Below, piece after piece: positions 18,999 to 28,136 of a stretch of 64,000 nt of DNA. The DNA is taken from the NCBI RefSeq assembly GCF_003574425.1, contig NZ_QLIU01000015.1, positions 1 through 64,000 on the forward strand, written 5' to 3'. The DNA comes from Cysteiniphilum halobium. Its GTDB lineage: Bacteria; Pseudomonadota; Gammaproteobacteria; Francisellales; Francisellaceae. How positions within the stretch are numbered: position 1 is the stretch's first letter; the number at the start of each line of letters is the position of its first letter. The notes under the pieces are model-generated. The model saw nothing but the letters and a program-made list of their open reading frames with translations, was not told where the DNA came from and searched no databases. The position numbers and the translations under genes were made by a program.

Positions 18999-20015
18999 AT
19001 GTCCGTTAAATTACTAGTTTTAGGCGTCAATGGCTTTATTGGCAGCAGTATGGTTGAGAAAATCTTGAATGAAACTGATTGGGAAATCTATGGCATCGAT
19101 CTTTCCGATCATAAGATTACGGAGTTCTTAGATCATCCACGTTTACATTTTGTCAAAGATAATGTGCTTGAGAATATGGCATGGGTTGAAGAGCATATTC
19201 AAAAATGTGACGTTATCTTCCCACTAGTTGCCGTGGCAAACCCAGCACTTTATGTTTCCGATCCACTGTTTGTTTACAAACTGGATTATGAATCAAATAT
19301 CGATATTGTAAAGCTGTGTGTTAAGCATAAAAAACACCTTATTTTCCCATCGACGTCAGAAGTCTACGGCATGAGTAAAGACATTCCGTTTAATGAAGAA
19401 ACGAGTGCTTTAGTAACAGGACCGATCAATAAACCGCGTTGGATTTACTCTTGTTCTAAGCAGCTTCTTGATCGTGTCATTCACGCCTATGGTATACAAG
19501 AAGGGCTTAATTATACTTTATTTAGACCATTTAACTGGATTGGTCCAAAGCAAGATGAAATTAAATCTTCTAAAAAAGGAAGTGCTCGCGTATTAGCACA
19601 ATTTGTCTCAAACATTATCGATGGTAAAGATTTACAATTGGTTGATGGCGGTACACAACGCCGCTGCTTTACTTATATTGATGATGGCATTGATGCTTTA
19701 ATTGAAATCGTTAAAAAACGTGATAACGAAGCACATCGCCGTATTTTTAATATTGGCAATCCAAATAATGAATATTCAATTAAAGAACTGGCTGAGCTAA
19801 CCGTTGAGGCAATGAAGCGTTATCCAGAATACCAAGCGCGTGCCGAGAATACTAAAATTATCACAACAACGGCTGGTGATTATTACGGTGAAGGTTATCA
19901 AGATATCGATCGCCGTGTACCCTCAATTGAGAACGCTAAGACACACCTTAATTGGACGCCAAAAGTCTCAATGCAAGAAGCATTAAGAAAAACATTTGAC
20001 TACCACTTATTGTAA
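18999..20015 (+). CDS. UDP-glucuronate decarboxylase, ArnA C-terminal domain only
   Basis: The ATG at 18999 has AGGT about eight bases upstream and gives a 338-residue short-chain dehydrogenase; a GTG at 18978 is in frame but inside arnC. It matches the C-terminal half of bifunctional ArnA, which oxidatively decarboxylates UDP-glucuronate: NAD-binding GVNGFIGSSMVEKIL, FPSTSEVYGMSKD, catalytic YSCSK (Tyr and Lys), FRPFNWIGPKQDE, and RRCFTYIDDGIDALIEI. The N-terminal formyltransferase domain of ArnA (about 300 residues) is absent. The product of this enzyme would be the substrate of the neighbouring ArnB. Confidence 0.85.
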   Translation: MSVKLLVLGVNGFIGSSMVEKILNETDWEIYGIDLSDHKITEFLDHPRLHFVKDNVLENMAWVEEHIQKCDVIFPLVAVANPALYVSDPLFVYKLDYESNIDIVKLCVKHKKHLIFPSTSEVYGMSKDIPFNEETSALVTGPINKPRWIYSCSKQLLDRVIHAYGIQEGLNYTLFRPFNWIGPKQDEIKSSKKGSARVLAQFVSNIIDGKDLQLVDGGTQRRCFTYIDDGIDALIEIVKKRDNEAHRRIFNIGNPNNEYSIKELAELTVEAMKRYPEYQARAENTKIITTTAGDYYGEGYQDIDRRVPSIENAKTHLNWTPKVSMQEALRKTFDYHLL

Positions 20016-20016
20016 A

Positions 20017-20058
20017 ATGGTTTCTGATTTAAATTGTAACCCACTCACCAGAAACCAT
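20017..20058. terminator. Hairpin between the arn-like cluster and a convergent gene
   Basis: A perfect 10-pair stem, ATGGTTTCTG paired with CAGAAACCAT, encloses a 22-base loop. It begins one base after the arnA-like stop codon and ends eight bases before the end of the convergent gene. Short T-rich stretches flank both sides (ATTTCT on the plus strand, TTTACAAT on the minus), so it could work in both directions. Confidence 0.5.
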
Positions 20059-20065
20059 ATTTCTA

Positions 20066-20530
20066 CTAGTCGTGATTAGGAACACCTATAAATTTACCTT
20101 TGCATTCCTTGGTCGCCCACACTACATTAGTAATCCCATTATCTGAAAGATTTTGCTGATATTCCCATAAAGGTGATTCCCAAACTGTCTTTCCTTTGTC
20201 ATTGACAGTCCAAAGCTTGGCGTTTACCGTATTAAACCCTAAACCATGTTTGTGTGTCGTTGTATAAGATAGGTATTGAATATAGACGCCATTTTCAGCT
20301 TTAACACCTTTCTTGATCTGTGAAATCGTCGTGCGCAAAGTATTTGGTGTATGCGTTAAACAAAAGTTCAAAGATACAGGGTGTTTAACATCCTGACGCG
20401 GCTGAATGGCATAAAAAGTTGGCGTCCAGACCGTTTCATTATGACCCGTGGTTATTGCTGGTGTTGCAATAGCGCTATTTACTATCATCTGACCAGCGAT
20501 AAGTGATAAAAGCATTCTTTTCTTAGACAT
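20066..20530 (-). CDS. Secreted hypothetical protein
   Basis: I do not recognise a family. The 154-residue product has a signal peptide (MSKKRMLLSLIAGQMIVNSAIA|TP), and the mature part of about 130 residues is beta-strand-like. It has two Cys residues, in SLNFCLTH and ATKECKGK, that could form a disulfide in the periplasm or outside the cell. The N-terminal mature region is rich in Thr, Val and Pro. It stands alone between the arn-like cluster and tRNA-Arg, facing both. The codon use and signal peptide make it likely to be a real gene. Confidence 0.6.
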   Translation of the reverse strand: MSKKRMLLSLIAGQMIVNSAIATPAITTGHNETVWTPTFYAIQPRQDVKHPVSLNFCLTHTPNTLRTTISQIKKGVKAENGVYIQYLSYTTTHKHGLGFNTVNAKLWTVNDKGKTVWESPLWEYQQNLSDNGITNVVWATKECKGKFIGVPNHD

Positions 20531-20752
20531 TATCTGTTCTCAATTGATTTAATGGATGCTTAATCTATCTCTAAATTCAAACTATGTAAATAGATAACAC
20601 AAGACAAATACACGTTGCTGCAAAATCTGCGGGAAATTCGTATTAACTCTTGGGGATCAAACACACTGAGGCATTCTTTGTGAATTTCAAGCATATGTTA
20701 CTGGATTTTAACGTAGATTTTTGCTAACTTCACAGCCCTGTAATATTAATCT

Positions 20753-20829
<77 letters not shown>

Positions 20830-20843
20830 TAACTCTGTCGTCT

Positions 20844-21584
20844 TTATTGATAACTCATCATCGGTATAATTTGTAGACCAACCCACGCACCAATAACAAG
20901 AAAAGGGCCAAAGCCTATGCTATTAGATCGCTTGTTAAGTGGGGAAAATAAGAAATAAATATAAGTCACAAAAAGAAGTAACCCGGCAATAAATAAAGTT
21001 AATCCAATGATTTTCCAACCGAACCATGCCCCAATTGCTGCAATTAGTTTTGCATCTCCAAGACCAAGTCCATCTTTTTTCGCCACTAGGCGATAAAATA
21101 TATTAATAAGGTATATTATTGTGTAGCCAAATATTGCGCCGACCACTGCATCCTCAATATTGGCAAAGACATGGTTTAGATTGAGTAAAAGTCCTATCCA
21201 TAATAAAGTGATACTCATCGAATCAAAAATATATTTGTGATCTAGATCGATCCAAGCAATGCTTAATGTATAGATTGCAAAGATAGTTAGAAATATTAAT
21301 GTTGAGTTATCATGATAGTTTGTTGCACTTACACATGTAAAAACTTCCATAAAGAGCAAGCTAAGGTAAATACGTTTTCTGTTTAATTTACTTAAAACAT
21401 TAAGCTTAAATTTATAACTTACTTTAACCGGATCTTTGATATGTAAGCTGGGGCGATAATTTTTAACAACATGAAAAGACTGCTCAAGCCATGACAGTTG
21501 CACAAACCGAGGATATCTGCTGCTGAAGTAGATAATTGCAACAGAAATAAATACATTCAAAATAAGAAGTATGGATAACATCAT
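20844..21584 (-). CDS. pilU: Prepilin peptidase (A24 family), PilU/TcpJ type
   Basis: This inner-membrane aspartyl protease would cleave the leaders of the prepilins encoded upstream. The 246-residue product has at least six hydrophobic segments. Catalytic Asp candidates are in WIDLDHKYIFD (Asp113 or Asp115) and in the GLGLGDAKL motif (Asp177, the GxGD Asp). IGFGPFLVIGAW near the end is also typical. The Cys4 zinc motif of the N-methylating PilD/GspO enzymes is missing, so N-methylation of pilins may not occur. It is the last gene of the pilus cluster. Confidence 0.85.
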   Translation of the reverse strand: MMLSILLILNVFISVAIIYFSSRYPRFVQLSWLEQSFHVVKNYRPSLHIKDPVKVSYKFKLNVLSKLNRKRIYLSLLFMEVFTCVSATNYHDNSTLIFLTIFAIYTLSIAWIDLDHKYIFDSMSITLLWIGLLLNLNHVFANIEDAVVGAIFGYTIIYLINIFYRLVAKKDGLGLGDAKLIAAIGAWFGWKIIGLTLFIAGLLLFVTYIYFLFSPLNKRSNSIGFGPFLVIGAWVGLQIIPMMSYQ

Positions 21585-21603
21585 TTATATTTTCTCTCAT
21601 TTT

Positions 21604-22647
21604 TTAACTGGACAATGAAGTAGCTGTGGTATACATCGTATACATCGAAAAAGCGATATTAAAAGCCCCTAACCCCAACAGTAAATACCCAAAATATTTT
21701 GAGCATATTGCAATTTTTTTAACAGAATGTTCGAAAATATTGCTACCGATTTTTGGTAGTTGGATAATAAGTGTATTAGTTTCAAAAGCAATAGATAGAA
21801 TTTGAATATAATAGGACTGAACCATCCCAGTATTTAACACTGCTCCAAAATTAGTTATCCCTCTTGCTAGCTGCTTTTTTGCTAACTCACAATGTGCACG
21901 AATATACCCCTTATTTGTCGATGAAATGTAGTCAAGAGCTTGTCCGAGCATCACACCGCTTGACAGGAAAACACCTAAATTCTGTAACCAATAGGCTCCT
22001 TGAAATTTTGAGTACAAGTGCAAAATGGGAAGTTTATCCAAATATTGACGCAATCTCCCGGTATAGTTAGGAAGCAACAATCTTAATAGAACAAATAGTA
22101 CAATCATAATGACGATGAAAACTGGAAGGTAATGCGTATAAAAATAAGCAATATTGATGAAATAATGTGTTGCTTGAGGTGGCTCTTTTCCCTGGAATGA
22201 GTTAAGCAATTTATCAATAATTGTCTTGTAGTAGACAAATAATACACTAGAGGCAATAAAAACAATGCTTGGATATAAAAGAGAAGACAATGCTGGAATA
22301 ATGGATTGTTTTTTACGCTTTAAGAGTGCTAATGCATTTTCAAAACCCGTGGTTAACTGACCTGTTCTTTCTCCAATTTCAATTAAATATACAATATTTT
22401 TACTAAAAAAAACCTGAAAGCATCCTGATATAGATAAACCATGTTTCAGTGATTCTGCAATTTTCTTATTAAGCTTCGCAACAATACCTTTTTTGAACAC
22501 AGAAGGCATGAGTTCTTCAAATATTTGCTTTAATGACATACCATAGCTCATCATTTCAATGACCATCTCTAGGTATTCAATTTGTTTCTTACTTGTAAAC
22601 TCAAGCTTAATAAGTAACTGTTGAAATTTGTTCGTCTGGTTCATCAT
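21604..22647 (-). CDS. pilR: Type IVb pilus inner-membrane platform protein, PilR/GspF type
   Basis: The 347-residue polytopic protein has the duplicated T2SSF layout: a cytoplasmic helical domain with IEIGERTGQLTTGFENAL, a first transmembrane pair (about 125-145 and 170-190), a second copy (AYWLQNLGVFLSSGVMLGQALDYI) and a C-terminal transmembrane segment. This platform sits above the assembly ATPase and draws pilins from the membrane. It begins five bases after the ATPase gene ends. Confidence 0.87.
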   Translation of the reverse strand: MMNQTNKFQQLLIKLEFTSKKQIEYLEMVIEMMSYGMSLKQIFEELMPSVFKKGIVAKLNKKIAESLKHGLSISGCFQVFFSKNIVYLIEIGERTGQLTTGFENALALLKRKKQSIIPALSSLLYPSIVFIASSVLFVYYKTIIDKLLNSFQGKEPPQATHYFINIAYFYTHYLPVFIVIMIVLFVLLRLLLPNYTGRLRQYLDKLPILHLYSKFQGAYWLQNLGVFLSSGVMLGQALDYISSTNKGYIRAHCELAKKQLARGITNFGAVLNTGMVQSYYIQILSIAFETNTLIIQLPKIGSNIFEHSVKKIAICSKYFGYLLLGLGAFNIAFSMYTMYTTATSLSS

Positions 22648-22652
22648 ATCAC

Positions 22653-24185
22653 TTAAATTATTTCGTTATAGTTAATACCACTATTTTGTCTCTCAAATGG
22701 TGTGAACTGACCTAAAATCATTTCAGCATCTATTAGATCCACTGAGCCTTGTCTGATCAGTTGAATGGCTTGGTCAACATGTGATTTAAAGTGGCAGGAT
22801 TGTAGATAAGATTTCCACCCTAAGTAGTCTCTTTTTAAAATATATTGGCGACTATTATTATCAAGCCAGATAATCTCAGCAATCACCCGTCGACCAAGAT
22901 AACCTGTGTTATCGCAGCTTGCACATTCAAAAACATGATTTTCAGCACGTGAGCGATGCATTTTCGTGTTATCAAAGAAATGCTGATCATCTGCAAGAAA
23001 ATAGCTTTCCCAACGCCTTATATCGTCTGGAGTTAAGATACACTCAGATATTGGAACACAACAATGTGGACAAAGCTCCTTGATCAACATCTGAAAAGCC
23101 AATAAAACCAAGAAACTTTCATCTGCTAATTGTGCGGATGTCAACCCCAAGTCAGAAAGTCTTTGCGCAATATTAATTGCACTATTACTGTGCACAGTAG
23201 ACAATACCAGGTGTCCAGTCATTGCCGCTCGAGATGCCATTATAGCTGTTTCATTGTCTCTAATTTCTCCAATACAAATACAATCAGGATCTAAACGTAA
23301 CGTTTGTCTGGTCATATTAGCAAAACCTCTAGTATCAAGCTCTGTGTTAACAGGGATTTGTGTGGCATTGGATATGATCTTTTCAACAGGGTCTTCAATA
23401 ACATAGAGTTTTTTGTGCGTGGGCAAAGTGCTTAAAAGTGCTGCTAACGTTGTTGTTTTCCCACTTCCCGTTGGTCCTGCGATAATGATAGTTCCACTTG
23501 GTTTTTTTATAGCCGTTTGCAGTAACTTAATTTGCTGAGGATTATACCCACAACTGGACAAATTCAGTTGTGTTTGTGTATCAGTGTTAAGAATTCGAAG
23601 GACAACATCAAAACTTGGGAATGGATGCGCCGGTACACTAGCAAGTCTTATTCTTACTTTCATTCCTGATGTAAGCTGCAACGTCATCGAGGCATCTTGT
23701 GGAATATGCCCATTGAAATGTTGATTCGTGTGATCAGTTTCTTTGTTGAATGCAACAAAGCAGATTTTACGCGCAAAATCTGTATCCCAGGTATCGTAAA
23801 GGACTAATTCTCCCAACTCCCGAAACTTTACTTCACACTCTTGTAAACGAACCTCGATATGTATATCACTAACACTTCTACGAACTGCATCCTCAATACA
23901 ATGTCGTAGTTTAAGCTGTATATCGGACAAACTCTTGACAAAATTCGGATCAATTTGGTTTAAGGAAGCTTTAATTTGGCTATTCGATACAACAACAGCC
24001 TGATTAAATTTTATTCCTTTGCTTTTCATTAAAACTTTGCAGTTTTGTAAATTTGAGGCATTTTTTGTAGGTACTAATACGTTACCATTTTCTAGCACTG
24101 CAATTGGACTATTTTTTTGAGATTGACACCACTTAAGCATTTTCAAGTTTATTTGGTTATTTGTCGGCAAATCAAGTCGTTGCAT
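22653..24185 (-). CDS. pilQ: Type IVb pilus assembly ATPase, PilQ/GspE type
   Basis: The 510-residue cytoplasmic ATPase powers pilin polymerisation. It has the secretion-ATPase motifs in order: Walker A GPTGSGKTT (237-245), Asp box YVIEDPVE (261-268), Walker B CICIGEIRD (302-310) and His box TGHLVLSTVHSNS (323-335). A zinc tetracysteine follows, with CPHC (372-375) and CASC (421-424), which marks extension ATPases rather than retraction ATPases. No second, PilT-like retraction ATPase is encoded in the cluster. Confidence 0.93.
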   Translation of the reverse strand: MQRLDLPTNNQINLKMLKWCQSQKNSPIAVLENGNVLVPTKNASNLQNCKVLMKSKGIKFNQAVVVSNSQIKASLNQIDPNFVKSLSDIQLKLRHCIEDAVRRSVSDIHIEVRLQECEVKFRELGELVLYDTWDTDFARKICFVAFNKETDHTNQHFNGHIPQDASMTLQLTSGMKVRIRLASVPAHPFPSFDVVLRILNTDTQTQLNLSSCGYNPQQIKLLQTAIKKPSGTIIIAGPTGSGKTTTLAALLSTLPTHKKLYVIEDPVEKIISNATQIPVNTELDTRGFANMTRQTLRLDPDCICIGEIRDNETAIMASRAAMTGHLVLSTVHSNSAINIAQRLSDLGLTSAQLADESFLVLLAFQMLIKELCPHCCVPISECILTPDDIRRWESYFLADDQHFFDNTKMHRSRAENHVFECASCDNTGYLGRRVIAEIIWLDNNSRQYILKRDYLGWKSYLQSCHFKSHVDQAIQLIRQGSVDLIDAEMILGQFTPFERQNSGINYNEII

Positions 24186-24195
24186 AATATTCCTC

Positions 24196-24831
24196 TCAAA
24201 TTGCTAAAGTTATTTTTTTGTTTTGCGATGTTATTAAAGTTACAAGATGTTCAGAAATGCTGTTTACTGTGTATAGAGTACCGTTATTTGTAAGATGAAA
24301 CTTATCTCCTGTGGAAACTTGCAAAGTTTTTCCTTGACCAGATAAAATAGCTTGCCACCCACCATTAAATTTAAACACAGCACCAACTACAATTTTTTGT
24401 GTATCATTAAGTGAGTCTTCCAATGCTTTAGTCTGTATTTGTGCTTTCAAAAGCTCGTTTTTAAGATTTTGCTTAAAAATTTGATCTTGAACACTCAAAT
24501 ATTCATCTGCTATTTTTGAGTGCTTTGGCTGCTTTTTAGCTTTTTGAGGAGCTACCGAAGAAGTAACTTTATTTTCTACATGATGTGCCTCTAAATTTTG
24601 ATGTGTAGGAATGCTTTGAATATGAGAAGGATGAGGATGTACAGTATGTAAACCCATACGATTATTAGGCGCTAGATACGTCTTATTATTTGAGGAATTG
24701 CAGTAATAAATAAGACCAATAACTATTACAAGAATAATAACTATGCTAATAATGATTTGCTTTTTATTAAATCGACGTGATGATTTTGGATCATCTTGAA
24801 TATTATTTTGCTCTTTATTATGATCGATCAT
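24196..24831 (-). CDS. pilP: Type IVb pilus biogenesis protein, PilP-like
   Basis: The 211-residue product has a short cytoplasmic Asn/Asp/Lys-rich start, one transmembrane helix at about 27-43 (IIISIVIILVIVIGLIYY), a His/Lys-rich linker, a helical segment around 110-140 and a C-terminal beta domain (VVGAVFKFNGGWQAILSGQGKTLQVSTGDKF). This matches R64-type PilP, a periplasmic connector between the platform and the secretin. The position between the pilO and pilQ homologues supports the call more strongly than the sequence. Confidence 0.72.
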   Translation of the reverse strand: MIDHNKEQNNIQDDPKSSRRFNKKQIIISIVIILVIVIGLIYYCNSSNNKTYLAPNNRMGLHTVHPHPSHIQSIPTHQNLEAHHVENKVTSSVAPQKAKKQPKHSKIADEYLSVQDQIFKQNLKNELLKAQIQTKALEDSLNDTQKIVVGAVFKFNGGWQAILSGQGKTLQVSTGDKFHLTNNGTLYTVNSISEHLVTLITSQNKKITLAI

Positions 24832-24879
24832 GGTTATGCCTTACTTGTATTTATTGTTAACAAAATTCAATATATCCCA

Positions 24880-26103
24880 TCAAATACCATACACCACTAA
24901 GTCCATATCTAGGTTAACTAAAAGGTTGTCAGGTTTTATTTCTAGGGTTTTAATAGCTATAGGATAGAGCGCTAAGTCACTAACAATATCTTGACGAATA
25001 AAATCAGTAGATACATCATGACAACTAATTTGGACTTCTTGAGATTGGTAATAATTAAAATTATTAAACTTACCAAGTTTTTCATTACAATTTAAATACT
25101 GATGAATATTAGACATCAGTTGGCTTAAACTATGGATAAGTTTCATAATATCTACTTTATGATTAGCATTTATAAGCAAGTGCTCTTGCAATGTAATAGC
25201 ACTATTTGAAAGGTATTTAAGTACCATATTGTGATCAGTAGCAAACTTATCAATATTCGCATCTGGCACCATATTCGATATATCAAGTGTCATCGTGCTG
25301 CTATTATTTGAAAATGTGATCTTTTCCATTTTTGAGCCATTTACACTCAGAAATGTAGAAAGCTTGTATAAGCGTGTAATACTAGCAAACGTTTGAACTA
25401 TATCACTACTAGATAAAGCCTGTTTTAAACCAGAATAATGATCAACAGGTGGCGGAGGTGGCGGAACAAACTGCTTTTGAGGAGACGGGCTGTAACTGCA
25501 ATAGATAATTAATAATATGATAATAATGCATATAATACTAAGTATAATCGGATGGCTCATAATCCAAAATTTAGCCAATGCTGTTTTGTGACTTTTCAGC
25601 ATTAATTTTTTACTGGGTACAAGGCTCTTAATTATAGAATTTTCAAGACAGCTCCAGATTACCTTTTGTGTTAATTGAGATTTGAAATAAAATGCTTTTA
25701 GATCAAATCCAAAATATTTCACTTCTGTTTGCGCTTCTTGATCCAAGTCCTCAAGAATAACTTTTAACTCCTCTGCCGTGACTATATCATCCAACACAAC
25801 ATGAAAGTTATCTATCGTTACCACAATGTAACGATCTTCATCAGTCAGTTTTTCGATATAAACTAAGAAACGGGGATTTCCTAAATAACTTGCAATACTC
25901 TCTGCAAGCAATATGCCTTTATCTTGAGAAAAACACACAGCAATTGTATCAATGTCCTTAGTCCCAATATATATGTATTGCCCGAATTCTTCGGTCGCAG
26001 AGCAAACTTGTTTATAGAGTTTCTTTTTAGGATACTCTGTGCGATACAAGCCATAGATATAATCTATAGTTTTGCCATTGCTACTTGTTATAGTTAGTTT
26101 CAT
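24880..26103 (-). CDS. pilO: Type IVb pilus biogenesis protein, PilO-like
   Basis: The ATG at 26103, with AGGTG five bases upstream, is preferred over the in-frame GTG at 26109, giving 407 residues. The N-terminal cytoplasmic domain (about 1-180) has repeated beta strands. A transmembrane helix lies at about 185-204 (IILSIICIIIILLIIYC), then a PPPPPP stretch and a C-terminal periplasmic domain (about 225-407). This bitopic layout is that of R64 PilO/PilO2, which links the cytoplasmic ATPase to the periplasmic complex. Identity is supported mainly by topology and gene order. Confidence 0.72.
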   Translation of the reverse strand: MKLTITSSNGKTIDYIYGLYRTEYPKKKLYKQVCSATEEFGQYIYIGTKDIDTIAVCFSQDKGILLAESIASYLGNPRFLVYIEKLTDEDRYIVVTIDNFHVVLDDIVTAEELKVILEDLDQEAQTEVKYFGFDLKAFYFKSQLTQKVIWSCLENSIIKSLVPSKKLMLKSHKTALAKFWIMSHPIILSIICIIIILLIIYCSYSPSPQKQFVPPPPPPVDHYSGLKQALSSSDIVQTFASITRLYKLSTFLSVNGSKMEKITFSNNSSTMTLDISNMVPDANIDKFATDHNMVLKYLSNSAITLQEHLLINANHKVDIMKLIHSLSQLMSNIHQYLNCNEKLGKFNNFNYYQSQEVQISCHDVSTDFIRQDIVSDLALYPIAIKTLEIKPDNLLVNLDMDLVVYGI

Positions 26104-26111
26104 TTTCACAC

Positions 26112-27614
26112 CTAGTTAATGATATGAGGGGAAATTAAAAGTACAGTTTCTTCGCGGTTACTTAATGCTGAGTTACCTCCTAAGGCAAGTGAGTTAAAAT
26201 GTTTTACTGTATTTGTCTGGCGATTAGTACTATCAAATCCTGAAATAACCAATGTCTGTCCGTCAAGTAATAGTGATTTTTGATTAAAGCTTTTCACGGA
26301 TACATTAGGCAACTGGACACTACTGTCATTGGTGCCACTTCCAGTCTCAACTTGCTTTAAACTGTCAAGTGATGAAAGAGAAACTGAAATTTGCAAATAT
26401 ACCTTTCCATTATCAATTTTGGGCAATACAAATAGCTTTAATCCAGTAGTTACTTCACCAGGGTTGATCGATGATTCTGTACCACTACTATGATCGGCTG
26501 GGAAAATAGTAACGGATTGAGATTTCACATAGCTTGTTTTCTCTACCTGCTGTATTTCTGAAACTTCATTATTTAGCGTTGTAATCAGCGGTTTATTAAC
26601 AACAGAGACCTCACCTTGAGTACTCAATTGGTCAATAATGAAACTGCTTCCAGATAGAAACCCTTTGTTGATTTTACCAACAAGTGTTTGACCAACTGAT
26701 GCAAGCATGGATGTTGACATATTCGTAAACAAGTCAGCGCCATAATTAAGCGAAATTGCTTTTGTAATGATATTCCAATTAATACCAGATGAATATTTGT
26801 TATATAACCTTACCGTTATAATCTGTACTTTGATACTGACTTCTCGACTCATATTTTTGTTAATGCTATTGATCCAATGCTCAACTTGTTTAATATGTCG
26901 CCAAGTATCAGTTACCGTTACTGATGAGGTGGCTTGAGATACTTTAAATTTACCGTTAGGTGATAACAAATCAGGAACCGACTCAGCAATATCTTTCCAA
27001 ATACTTGTTGAACCTTGCTGTGTTGCTGTGTTTTTTGAGCCATTGCTACTGGAGCCAGATCCTGAACTAACATTACCGCCACTATCACCATCACTACCCA
27101 AAGAAAAATCATTATTGCCCGGTAAGTTGTCGATTTGGAAGCGACGCGTAATATATTTTTGCCACAAAATGCTCTTTTTGTTAATACTATAGTGGTAGTT
27201 AGTTTTTACTTCCAGGTATTTGAGTGCATCGTCGATTGAACCAGAAAAATCAATATTCAACGGCGTATCCAAAGAGATATCCCTTGTAAAAACCACCTGA
27301 AGTGGAATATGCGCATTTAAGATATTTGCAATTTCTCGAAATGTCAGCTGCCCTCGAATTTTGATTTTTTGCTGCATCCAGACTGGCAACATGGGAATAG
27401 TTTGCAGATCAGTATATGCCTTTGAAACAACTTCTACATTCGATTGAGTACTTGGAGAGTATTCTTTCTTTGCTAAATGCATTGCCTGCAGATTGTTATT
27501 AATATGATGATTTTGAGCATCTATAATGGCTTGACCACATCCAGTTGTTCCAAGTAATGCTAATAAGGATAACGAACCCAATAAACTATTAGCTACATTT
27601 ATAAACTTAATCAT
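26112..27614 (-). CDS. pilN: Type IVb pilus outer-membrane secretin, PilN type lipoprotein
   Basis: The 500-residue product is a lipoprotein secretin that forms the outer-membrane pore for the pilus. The signal peptide ends at a lipobox-like LLGTTGC. An N-terminal domain (about 70-150, ALKYLEVKTNYHYSI) is followed by a Gly/Ser-rich insert (about 174-196) and an N-terminal-type fold around VTVTDTWRHIKQVEHWINSIN. The C-terminal secretin core contains QLSTQGEVSVVNKPLITTLNN and the KSLLLDGQTLVISGF motif. The next gene upstream (PilL/TcpQ-like) encodes its usual partner. Confidence 0.88.
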   Translation of the reverse strand: MIKFINVANSLLGSLSLLALLGTTGCGQAIIDAQNHHINNNLQAMHLAKKEYSPSTQSNVEVVSKAYTDLQTIPMLPVWMQQKIKIRGQLTFREIANILNAHIPLQVVFTRDISLDTPLNIDFSGSIDDALKYLEVKTNYHYSINKKSILWQKYITRRFQIDNLPGNNDFSLGSDGDSGGNVSSGSGSSSNGSKNTATQQGSTSIWKDIAESVPDLLSPNGKFKVSQATSSVTVTDTWRHIKQVEHWINSINKNMSREVSIKVQIITVRLYNKYSSGINWNIITKAISLNYGADLFTNMSTSMLASVGQTLVGKINKGFLSGSSFIIDQLSTQGEVSVVNKPLITTLNNEVSEIQQVEKTSYVKSQSVTIFPADHSSGTESSINPGEVTTGLKLFVLPKIDNGKVYLQISVSLSSLDSLKQVETGSGTNDSSVQLPNVSVKSFNQKSLLLDGQTLVISGFDSTNRQTNTVKHFNSLALGGNSALSNREETVLLISPHIIN

Positions 27615-27629
27615 AATGGTTCTCCTTAA

Positions 27630-28136
27630 TTATCCATTGCTTTGTTCAAGGGTAAGTTCAACAACATGATTCTTCTTATAAATGATTGCTCTGATCGGGT
27701 AACCTGATAGTAGTGAACTTAAAGTTTCCGTCAGTCCTTTTTCTTGAATGTTATAGCTATATGGTATTTTGTAGTCTATTTTTTGTTTTAACCATACAAG
27801 ATGCCAACCGTAGACTTTCTCTACAAGTTTTTTGCAGGCTAAGTACAAACTTCCTTCATTTACATGATATAGTCCTAAGCTACTTGAAGCATGCGCATCA
27901 GTGGCTGTTGACGAAGGAAGGTCAAGATCAGAGGCATCGTTTGATTTATTTACTGTGTCAGCAGATAAATCATCAGGTTCAACACCCTCATTTTTAATAT
28001 AATTTTCATATTGCTTTTGTAATGATGCTTCAAGCATTTTCTGAGCATATTGATCGGTTATTTCCCTCATATCAGCAGCAAAAACCACTGAAGGTATCAT
28101 AATGAAAAGAATAAGTATTTGTTTTAGTAAGTTCAT
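27630..28136 (-). CDS. TcpQ/PilL C-terminal-domain protein, probable secretin partner
   Basis: The 168-residue product has a signal peptide (MNLLKQILILFIMIPSVVFA|AD), an Asp/Ser-rich linker (about 50-90) and a C-terminal domain with GWHLVWLKQKIDYKIPYSYNIQEKGL-type sequence. This resembles the domain shared by TcpQ of the toxin-coregulated pilus and the C-terminus of R64 PilL, which helps secretin assembly and stability in the outer membrane. It is much shorter than R64 PilL. It begins in a 4-base overlap with the preceding minor prepilin gene. Confidence 0.68.
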   Translation of the reverse strand: MNLLKQILILFIMIPSVVFAADMREITDQYAQKMLEASLQKQYENYIKNEGVEPDDLSADTVNKSNDASDLDLPSSTATDAHASSSLGLYHVNEGSLYLACKKLVEKVYGWHLVWLKQKIDYKIPYSYNIQEKGLTETLSSLLSGYPIRAIIYKKNHVVELTLEQSNG

